Positions 55,102 to 64,000 of a stretch of 64,000 nucleotides of DNA are shown piece after piece (position 1 is the stretch's first letter; every line of letters begins with the position of its first letter). The stretch is from Salvelinus alpinus (taxonomy: Eukaryota > Chordata > Actinopteri > Salmoniformes > Salmonidae). Location of the stretch: contig NC_092090.1 of the NCBI RefSeq assembly GCF_045679555.1, positions 29,291,702 to 29,355,701 of the forward strand. The letters are read 5' to 3'. The notes beneath the pieces are model-generated. The model worked only from the letters and a program-made list of their open reading frames with translations, was not told where the DNA came from and searched no databases. The position numbers were made by a program, and so were the translations under genes.

Positions 55102-56991
55102 GCAAGGACTTGTAAAAGAACAGGGGCATCAACTCCAGTTGTTTAATGAAATTCAAACTGCAAAAACTCTCGTGTTGATTTTCTGCTTCTAATAATGTCC
55201 AGAGGGTTGATCCTGCTGCCAGTGGAACTGATTTCTTTAGTACGATTTACCGATTTTGTCACATCTGCAACGCCCTCTACTACTCATCCTGTGTCTCCTT
55301 GACCTGCCGCCACTCTCCTAGTACTCTCCCTCTCTCTCTCTCTCTCTGTGTGTTACTTCATCCCAGTCTCCTCATCTGAGTCTGCTCTTGGGTTGCCCGG
55401 TTCCACTCCGCATAACAGATTCACAGACTTTTCCTCCCTCGTCCTGCTGTTTTTCAGCCCCATGACTCCCAGCTGTGTCTCCAGGCCTCCAGGTTCCTAA
55501 CAGTAATTTATTGACACGTCTCCTCTGCACGTGTATGGAGCTTGATAGGGGTCCTAAGTTAATTTCCATGCAGCCAAAAACCTGTTCATGTGATGAAATG
55601 CATGTTATTCTTGGCATACTAGAAGAGGAATGACACTAAGTCACTCTGCTGTTGGTCCCTGTTACGGTTTTGGGTACACTGTGATCTGGATGTGGTTATC
55701 ATCCAGAAATGTCCATGCTATCATAAAAGAGAGAGGGTCTAATGGTTCACTTAGATGACCCACACCATACCACCCTTTTGGTACGACTGGGGCTACACCA
55801 GCTCTCTCTCTCTCTGTGTTTGTGTGCACGTGCTTGTGCGCCATGTTCCTCCATGTTCCTCTGATTTATTAGATGTTGGAGGCTTTCAACTTTTGAGGAG
55901 GCTGGAGAGGACAGTTCCCCTGCTCCCACAGGTGCAGCCAGCAGCCGGCCCAGAGACAGAATTGAACAGAGCCAAGCCTCCCAGCAGGCGGTGGAAGAGC
56001 TTTGACACGATTAAGACATCTGGAACCCAAGAACCCTGCCTAGCCATCTGCTGATGTGGATCATGATCGATCCTACACTCAGGCCCAGGCAGCAGGATGT
56101 AGAGAATATACATACTGTAACAGACTGGAAGTGGTTAAGAGCAGGGAGTGGACTACACATCAAATGGAATGAGGTGATTAAAACAAGCCACTCAGAGAAG
56201 AGAAGGGAGACTTGAGAGGGAGACTGGGAGAGGGACCGGTGCTGAACCTACAGTACAGTAGCACCGTGGCCTGGCTGACTGCCTGGCCGGTTGGCTGGCT
56301 GGTGCTGAGGTCTCACTTTGTGTGTGTGCAGTGACCAGTTGGGTTTAATCGAGCAGTGAGACGGCTATGTCTGGAATGCCTCTCGACACGGCCGTGACCC
56401 TCAGGGACGACCAGGAGATTAATGTTCTCTACTTCTCCTCTGGTTCCTACCTCAGACTGGGAGAGAGACAGAGCCTCAGAATTGGAGATGGACCAGCCAC
56501 TGACTTCACACACTTATAGTAACTCACTGGTTACTAAAGAGAGCGGCTGTGGAGCACTAAACCAGGAGTATGGGGATGGAGTATACTACGTTCTTATGTC
56601 CACACTAGCAAACCACTTAGAATGTATTGGGCATTCCTTTTAAGTAGTGTGGTCGTGTGGATATTGGGATGTGCAGTATGATGGGACACATTGCTCAGAC
56701 ACTGTAGATAAGACAGAAAACAATAGCAAGCAATTTAAACCAGATTTTAAAAATTCTCTCCCCAGAGTTTAAAGAGCGAAGCGAGAGCAGAACATAGGCA
56801 GGGAGGCAATACTGAACCCCCCCACTTAAAACTACTTCTGGCCTATTCTAATTGATGTTCCACTGAAGAAGAGAACCGAATGGAAAAATACAGACAAATG
56901 TCCCTGGTGGAGCTTAAGTTTTGAATTAAGTACCTCTGAAAAGATAATGTGAACCTCTTGCCAATTAACCAGTGTGATGTGCTGTACCTAC
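55102..56991. other. Intergenic DNA, no gene supported
   Basis: Unique-looking DNA with short CT runs (about 55330-55350 and 55800-55815). ORFs are short and featureless. Confidence 0.45.
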
Positions 56992-57080
56992 CGCAGCTGA
57001 GCTGGGACAAACATTCCCGTTCCCATAGTCACAGGGATGCTGGTGGTGGCGGAGCAGGACTTGAAGTAGTGGAACACTCA
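56992..57080 (-). other. Exon-like segment, unassigned
   Basis: 89 bp between a strong pyrimidine-rich acceptor (ctctttctctgtcatag) and donor CTGCG/GTAGGT on the minus strand. It lies 5.6 kb upstream of the ccbe1-like start. One frame is fully open but matches no protein I know. It could be a non-coding 5' exon of the ccbe1-like gene, an exon of something else, or chance. Confidence 0.25.
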
Positions 57081-59084
57081 CTATGACAGAGAAAGAGAGA
57101 ATTCACATCATGTCATTTGCATTAAAGGAAATAGTTTAGCATCCTAACTCAGTTTGGAGGTAACATAGTCCCAGAGGGAATGGAAGTGTGTGTTAGTGTG
57201 TGTGTGGTGCAATTTCTCCTGAGACGAGCAGTTTAGCGGCTGGCCTGAAGCCAAGTCCTGCTCCGTTTTAATTCAATGGAGAGGAGTAGGGAGCGTCCTT
57301 CGCCCCAGGATCATAGCCTAATCAGATGTACCATACAATCTCTGCCCCCCCACCCCTCTTTCTCTCTGGCTGCAACAGGAATGACATATACAGACAATCA
57401 ACCACTCTAGCTCTGTGATCAATGTTGACATTATCAAATGACCTTAATGAAACAAGCCCTGCAGCTACTTTTCCCTCTGCGATACTAGCTCAGCCTATCA
57501 GATATACCCTCTGTGCTCCTAATGCTGTTGAACCAGAGAAATCTGTGGTCAATAAAGTTAATTTCTTTATGTAGCTACTAAGGGCCCCAGTGGCCTACAG
57601 GTCATGTGTTGAAGGTCTGAAAGGGGCATGGAGGCCTTGACTTAGTTATGTGCTCAGTGATATAAATGAATACCAAACAAATTGGACCGCAGGCTACAAA
57701 TAAACCCTACAGTCTTTAACAGCAGATTTATTATATAGGAAGAGTAGGCAATCTTGAAATGGGTGCGAAGCGAATGTTTTAAACTGTAAATGTACTGTTA
57801 AGCAGAAGCAGATGGTGACAGTGGGGGGGGGGGGGGGGACGACGACTCAGAGAGTAGGCCTAAAATCACCCTGTGTAAATGTTTGGTTTTACTATTTCAT
57901 TCTTGTAAAATACCCATTTGGAATTTGAGTAGGTCTTGATTGTGGAAGCAGTGGCAGTGTATAAGAAGCTATATCGCAATGGTGGTTGTCGTTAGTTCAA
58001 AACTATCTGGCTAATAGTCCTGCAATTTAAGCATTATACCACGTTAGCATGGGACCAAATGACTTGGGATTCCACAATATGGTTTTCTCAATGACTGTGG
58101 GTTCTGTGTGTGTGGTTGAGTTGTAGGGGGTGCTGAAGCATTAAAGTCTCAGCAGTGAGAATTATTGATGTAGAAGGACATTACCTAAGACATGACAGGT
58201 TCGTCTTTCTCCACCCCAGTGTATGACTGATCACAGTCCCCCTTTGAAAGATCCAGATTAAGAACAAATACCCTCTGGTCTGAAATGAGATGTTTGAGAA
58301 AATCAGGAACGAAGATCAGGGAGGAGACAAACAAAGGATCTGGCATGGCTCTGTCAAACAGAGACGCCATTCACACATGTGGAGTTGGAGTTAGGAGAAT
58401 GTACTGCAGCTTGGGCTCACATAAACAACCTGGTCAATGTTGTTTCCCTTATGGCAGCCAGCTGTGTGGCGTTCTGCTCTCCTCCAGGCAGCTCCACAGC
58501 GTCAATGCTCACAATCTTTCTTCCCCTCCCCTCCTATGGTCATTGCTCTCTCTTCCTGTGCATCACATTCTGGGCTGGATCGCTGCCCCCTAACGACATC
58601 ACTGTCACATAATCATATGACTCTCATTATATGTTTACTCTCTGTGTTTGGTCTCATTTATTTATTTTGTCTTGCATGGGAACAAAGCTGAGGTGACGCA
58701 CTCTGAGAGTTAAGGAGGAAGAGAGGCTTTTCTCGGAAGAGAGGCTTTGGAGTGCAAGCAAAAGGAGTCAGTACCAAGACACACAGAACTGAGAATCTAT
58801 AATGGTCGTTATGGGATACAGTCATCGCTGTACGTGGCAACTATGGTCTTGGTTCAGCAAGGGAAACAGTACTTGTACACTCAGCTAAACAGCTAGCGAT
58901 ACTACATCTGGTACATGTGTAGGACACAGCAACATGCTGGGAGAGGAGAACCACAGACCCATTACCACAGAACCTGGTCTGGCTCTTATCACCCAGAACG
59001 CAGGTTGATGACACTGATAAAGAGTGATGAGAGCCATCAGATGCATCATGCCCATAGTGAGGGGGGGGGTGATAAGTGATGCCG
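57081..59084. other. Intergenic DNA, no gene supported
   Basis: Contains a run of 16 G (57823-57838) and a run of G near 59062. No recognised element or exon. Confidence 0.45.
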
Positions 59085-59206
59085 CCATTAACAATGTCTA
59101 CACTGTATTTCGGATCAATTTTATGTTATTTTAATGGACAAAAAAATTGCTTTTCTTTCTAAAACAAGGACATTTCTAAGTGACCCCAAACTTTTGAGCG
59201 GTAGTG
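59085..59206. mobile_element. Terminal fragment of a Tc1-like or MITE element
   Basis: Ends 'gaccccaaacttttgagcgg' plus 'tagtg' and a TA, a terminal repeat common in salmonids. The inner part 'aacaatgtctacactgtatt' is also typical. Only one end is present. Confidence 0.75.
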
Positions 59207-59208
59207 TA

Positions 59209-60400
59209 CGTCTCCATAGCCTTGGTCTCCGGACCTGACAGTGAATACAGCCTTCCCCGGGGTGGTGTAGTGCCCGGGAGAAGGTCGATCCCGCAGTCAT
59301 AGGGTCGATGTGAGGGAAGCGAAGTGGCCCGGGCCTTGCTGAAAACCTCCCGGAGGTCCTGGTACTCCGCGGGAACGGCGGAGAGGTCAGAGGCTTCTTC
59401 CGAGCCCACAGGAAGACGTCCCGGGGCAGGCTGCGCCGACTTCAGGCAATGGGTGTAGCAGCACGGGCTCCAACCCACGATAGCACCAGCAGTCCAGTTG
59501 ATAAGGGGATTGTGTTGCTGGACCAAAGAAAACCCCAATAAAACATGAACCTGAGGAGACTTGATGAGCATGAACTACATTGACTCACTGTGGTTCCCTG
59601 ACACTCGCAGGTTGATAGGAGTAGTATTGTGGGTGACTCTGCCTATAGAACGCCTATCCAGCGCACTAACGTCCATGGGAATGGAGAGGGGCTGAGTGGG
59701 GATGCCCAACTCTGACACCAGGGAAGCGTCCATGAAACTCTCATCGGCCCCAGAGTCAATGAGAACCCGGAGAGATTTCGACTGGTTGCCCAACAGCGGG
59801 ATGGCATGGAGAGGGGCGTGAGTAAGGGGAATAGAAAAATTCTCCATATGGCCCACCAGAGTACTCGTACCTACTGATGAGCCTGGTCTTTTAATGGACA
59901 GGTAGACACGTAATGACCGGTAGTCCCGCAATACAGACAACTCTTGGTGTTAAATCTGCGTAAATGTTCGGCTGGAGACAGCCTAGCTCTGCCGAGTTGC
60001 ATCGGCTCCGGAAGAGGCGAGTCGGCAGCCCGCAGAGACTCTCGGGGGAATTAGAGTAACCTCGGATTCTCTCGGGAACGTAGACGCCGGGGACTTCCTG
60101 GATTCCTCGGAGGCAAGTTGGGAGCCTTGGGCGATCGAGTGGGACCGGAATCAGACCTCCTCTCCCTCCTACGTTCCTGTAGCCGCCAATCAATTCGGAT
60201 GGTCAAGGCGATGAGCGAGTCAAGATCCGTAGGCAGCTCCCGGGCTGCAAGCTCGTATTTAACCTAAACCGATAATCCATGAAGGAACGTGTCGAACTGG
60301 GATTCCGGGTTCCAGGCACTCTCGGCAGCCAACGTGCGGAAATCAACCGCATAGTCCTCCACACTGCGGGAGCCTTGACAAAGCTGGAGTAACTTCCGGA
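59209..60400 (-). mobile_element. Ty3/Gypsy retrotransposon internal fragment (fossil)
   Basis: Minus strand. Parts: the end of a gag-like region (about 59891-60400), an aspartic protease region (59575-59940) and the start of the reverse transcriptase region (59209-59571). No LTR is seen next to it. It is broken, with several interruptions, and both ends are missing. Its worn state suggests an old insertion. Confidence 0.85.
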
Positions 60401-60640
60401 GATAGAGAGACTACTGGAAACTGGAGATAGAGAGACTAAGGAACTTCTTGTGGTGGAGGAGGAGAGAGAGAAGGGAAAGAGGGAAGGGGGGATGAGGAGG
60501 AGGAGTGAGATGGGAGGAGAAGGAGGAGGACAATGGGTGGCAGATGAGAGAGACTAAGTTTTTGGGGAGGAGGAGAGGAAAGAAGAAGAGGAGTAAAAGG
60601 GAAGTAGAAGAGAGGGAGGAGGAGTGGCACTGGGCCATTT
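60401..60640. repeat. GA-rich low-complexity tract
   Basis: Purine-rich 'gaggagg'- and 'agagaga'-type sequence without a regular unit. The minus-strand ORFs of S, L and P are composition artefacts. Confidence 0.8.
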
Positions 60641-60893
60641 GTCAGAGCTAGTAAACAGGAAGTGGTGGATGGAATGCTCAGTGTTGAGGGTTGTGGCTTA
60701 AGAGTTGGCAGACACCCTTATTGACAGTGTTACTCAGGACAATCCAGGACACCAAGAAACGACCTTCCAGGATTTGAAGTCATTCCTGTTAAAATTCCTC
60801 CTTTAACAGTTCTCAAAAGCCTCATTCTCAACTCATATAATTCTCCTTCTCAAAGACAAAACACGTATTTAATTTGACAGAGAGTAGCGCCTA

Positions 60894-60945
60894 ACTGAAC
60901 GTGGCTTTGGATAATAGCGTCTGCTAAATGTTTAAAATGTAAATG
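60894..60945 (+). mobile_element. SINE tail fragment
   Basis: 'acgtggctttggataatagc' then 'gtctgctaaatgtttaaaat', the common salmonid SINE tail module without a head. Confidence 0.65.
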
Positions 60946-63348
60946 CAGTATGAGTCAAACTGGTTATTTTCATACCTCAACCAACCTTCTACTGGTAGAC
61001 TGTAGATGAGGTGTGGAGCCTGGTGTTTTCAAGTCTCAGAGTCTCAAGTCTGTCAGTGAGGATGGAAGTCACTTCACATACCTACAAAACAGCAGATTTC
61101 TCCACGATGAAATAAGACAGTTGAATGGAAAAATATATATTCAGCACAGAAAAAAGGCTGGAAAGCCCAATTACTGGAGTAACAACAAGAGAGATAGCTA
61201 CAATAGAATCACATTTGTCTCATGTGTTTTTGTTTAAGCCTGCCCAGCTCTTTGTTTACATGGAGAGGCACTCTGAACTGGGTTGGTCTGGAACAATTCT
61301 GTCTGGGAGTCTTTGATGGATTGTGTTGCTTCAGTTATGCTTACTTGTATTTCTGTTGTTCAAAGGGCTTAGTTATATTAAGATGTTTAATCCTTGAGTC
61401 TTTCCTGAAGAGAATACTGAAGAGGGAGAAACCATGTTTTATGAAAATGATTTACTGTGTGTATCATGCTGCAGCATGGCTGTCGTGACAGTGTGATGGG
61501 GTTGTTGTGATGTTTACATGTTTGCTTGGCGTGTTTCTCCATCCTGACAGACAGGCCTGTGGTTCCACACTCCAAGCGGTCAGGTCTCCTGTCTCCTCCC
61601 ATCGACATGGCTTTGATCTGCAGCCGCCCAGGCCGAGCCCTCTGACCAGACCGCTCTGTGAAGGCAGCTCACTGCGCAACCCGAGCAGGGTGGACGAGAG
61701 TGCGGGTCCGGGCATGAGGGGGTGCGCCCGTGCTGTAGCATTTATTAATCATCATAATTGTTTGTCCAAGCTCTCATAAAGGAAAAGGGCTGGTAGAAGT
61801 CTGCACAGATCTCCTCATACTCCAACTTAGTCACGACTGACTGTTGTTCTACAAAGTCTAGAAGACCTAGACCTACAGTAGTGAGCTCCAGATGTGAGGA
61901 GAACATGCTCTCCCTCTCTCACACACACACAGGACTTAGCAAATCAAAAGCAGGATTTGGCCCCCAAAAAACTGAAAATCAGATTGCATTTGTTTCGACA
62001 TGACACAAAGTAGGACGTTATTGTAATGAAAACCACAGGTTTATGAATGGGGGGGGGGGGGGGGATGTCACTATCAGTCTCACATGGTTGGGGTGGTTTG
62101 GTCAGGCTGGCTCAGAGAGAGAGAGCTGGACCTCAGCCTGCCAGGACAGATTCAGACAAACAGATGGCCAAGCCAGCTCTTTGAAGCTCTGCAGAACATC
62201 CATTACAGAAATCTGCAGCGCTAGGCTGAGATGTAGTGTAGAGTGGAATTAAACAGGACCTAGGGCCCCAAGAGAGAGAAAATGGATCCCAGCCCAGGGC
62301 CCTGGTTCCCCCAGAGAGAATAGAACCCAGCTCAGAGTCCGCAGAGAAACACTAGATCCTAGCAGTTCCATCCCTGCAGTCAGATCTCATGAGTTCTCAC
62401 TGCACCAACATTCATCATTACACACACGAGCACAGAGGTCAGCTCACACTTGCATATGTTTGGTTAAATTTAACTTTACCTGACTACAATACAAGGGGAA
62501 CTATAGCTATGGGCTCAAGCGGTTCAAGGTATCTACAGTAACTCCCAGCTCACCACAGTATAATATTACTGTGAGTTACAGCAGAGCCGTAAACAGATGC
62601 TTTAACTCATGAAACCACAAGAGGGCATCGGCCAAGTCTTTCATAGGAATATTACTGAAGGTTCCACAGTTCCCACAGGCAAACCAGGAAATTACATTTT
62701 AAATGGTTAGATTGAAAAAAAAATTATGAAATGTATCAAATATATAAATCAAGGCTGAGCATATCAAACCCAGAGTCATATATACATGCCATATTTATTT
62801 TTTGGATATAGTATATCTAACCTACCCCCGCCCGTTCACTACTCGCCTATTCTAACATATAATTCTCACATCCCTCATCCAATAAAACAGACAGCAACAG
62901 TATAAAGAAATGTCTTTAAATATATTTTATAAGCATTTTAAATATAAAACATCTTATTACTTTGATCTTATTACTTTCTCATGACATTATTTAAAAAAAA
63001 GTTGAACATATTATTCATTGAATATCTACAGCTCTATTTCCTGGTTAAAGACTTATCAGACTACAGAATGGCGAAACACTTGGAATGTCAAAGCATTGGC
63101 ACATTAGTAGGGTTTCAAAATTCCAGATATCCCAGTTAGAAGATTCCCAGAATTAGGAGAAAATAAGCAGGAAATCCAGAATCCAGCAATCAGGATTTCA
63201 GGAAATGCTGGACATTTTGGGAAAGTTTCAGGAATTTTGCAACCGTACACATTAGTTAATTCTCAACAACAATAAGACAACAGTATCCTGATGCTACACG
63301 ATCACAGTAAGATGTCTGGACCATCAGGTAAGAAGCACCATCTCTAGT
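60946..63348. other. Intergenic DNA and probable 3' UTR of the gene at 63.3 kb
   Basis: A run of 16 G lies at 62049-62064 and AT-rich DNA at 62690-63020. Part of the right end is probably the 3' UTR of the minus-strand gene whose stop is at 63349-63351. No other exon is supported. Confidence 0.4.
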
Positions 63349-63728
63349 CTACTGGGCTGACTGGTTGTGGTTCTTCCTCTCCTGCCAGGACTTCTTCCTC
63401 AGGTCCAGCTCAGTGTCTGTGAAGGCTGCTGGGCCCCAGTTAGTCATCCTCTGTGGTCCTTTATCGCCTTCACAGACAGAAGGAGAAAGAAAACATCACA
63501 GACTGTATTGAAACAATAGAACAAAGACATCAATAGCATTGTAATATGAGTATGGAGAGGAGAACAGAACATGAACATGCAGTGGAGGACATTCTACTAT
63601 GGTGATGTTGGCCTCTCTCATTCTTACTTACCTGGCTGGATGAGATGGACCAGTCCCTCATGCTTGGCCACCTTGTCTTTCCAGCTCTTGGTCTTATTAG
63701 CTGCCTGCTCCAATTTCATTCTCACCTC
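63349..63728 (-). CDS. Last two coding exons of an unidentified host gene
   Basis: I do not recognise the protein. The penultimate exon (63728-63632) follows a good acceptor (gttacag) and ends one base into a codon at donor GTAAGT. The last exon (63467-63349) follows 'ctgtgaag' and ends in a TAG stop. The phases match (G + GC). It codes '[20 protein letters not shown]', '[16 protein letters not shown]' and '[20 protein letters not shown]', ending '[12 protein letters not shown]'. The first part looks like the end of a coiled coil; the charged tail suggests a cytosolic or cytoskeletal protein. The rest of the gene lies to the right, outside the window. It has the same strand as the ccbe1-like gene. 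Confidence 0.7.
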
Positions 63729-64000
63729 CTGTAACACAAACACACACTTCCTTTAAGTAATAAATAAGTTATGCTGTTGCTGTTGTCTCCTTGAAGTGGA
63801 GACAGTTCTCAGTGAAATCACCACTAGATGGTAACAGAGTGCAAGGAGAGACCTCTATGATGGTTTTGTGTTGTGTCAACAATTGACAGAGGAGTAATTC
63901 GAGAAGAAGCCACGTTTGGTGCCAGGGACGGACTGTCTGTTTCAGGCAGCCTTCCACTGACTCAACACTATCTTCAGCTGAATAAAGACCAGTAGTTGCT

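Noticed and set aside
56992-57080. Treating this as the cysteine-rich exon of the ccbe1-like gene
   Set aside because: I first tried it because one frame ends in CG before the G of exon 3. The segment at 49949-50029 fits far better: it has Y-P-C and the right cysteines, joins exon 1 and exon 3 in phase, and lies between them.

Overview
This is vertebrate nuclear DNA, almost certainly from a salmonid fish (Salmo, Oncorhynchus or Salvelinus type). Several Tc1-like transposon families, a tRNA-derived SINE, an L2/RSg-1-like LINE, palindromic MITEs, solo LTRs and very long CA, GA and GGAA microsatellites fill the window, as is usual for salmonids. Genes are split by GT-AG introns. There are no bacterial operons, CRISPR arrays or phage modules.

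The one complete host gene is on the minus strand. It is an 11-exon ccbe1-like gene (collagen and calcium-binding EGF domains 1), with its start codon at 51369 and its stop at 32466. All ten splice junctions keep phase and give a 393-residue secreted protein: signal peptide, cysteine-rich module, EGF, calcium-binding EGF, interrupted collagen helix and a conserved C-terminal segment. In vertebrates CCBE1 supports VEGF-C processing with ADAMTS3 in lymphatic development. Intron 2 (35210-49948) is the main landing zone for transposons. It holds a complete Tc1-like element with an uninterrupted 338-codon DD34E transposase, and a near full-length LINE.

At the right edge (63349-63728, minus) lie the last two coding exons of a second host gene that I do not recognise. 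At the left, 2537-3567 (plus) holds a possible two-exon gene of about 240 codons with a TATA-like box and phase-compatible splice sites, but no recognised homology. A possible minus-strand first exon sits in a CpG-rich stretch at 8423-8492.

Region by region: 1-1133, end of a Tc1-like element; 1134-5020, AT-rich DNA with the candidate gene and a CpG-rich patch; 5-8.1 kb, LINE, SINE and MITE fragments; 8.1-9 kb, CpG-rich; 13.36-14.76 kb, a GA-rich 21-bp minisatellite; 15.2-17.7 kb, foldback elements and MITEs; 18.3-23.0 kb, a direct duplication tied to a Tc1-like element; 25.6-31.8 kb, MITEs and two decayed Tc1-like elements; 32.5-51.4 kb, ccbe1-like gene; 54.2-55.1 kb, two solo LTRs; 59.1-60.4 kb, a Ty3/Gypsy fossil; 63.3-63.7 kb, unidentified gene. 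I see no undescribed multi-gene system. The best leads are the intact transposase, the duplication, the candidate gene and an exact 57-bp repeat on either side of ccbe1-like exon 1.
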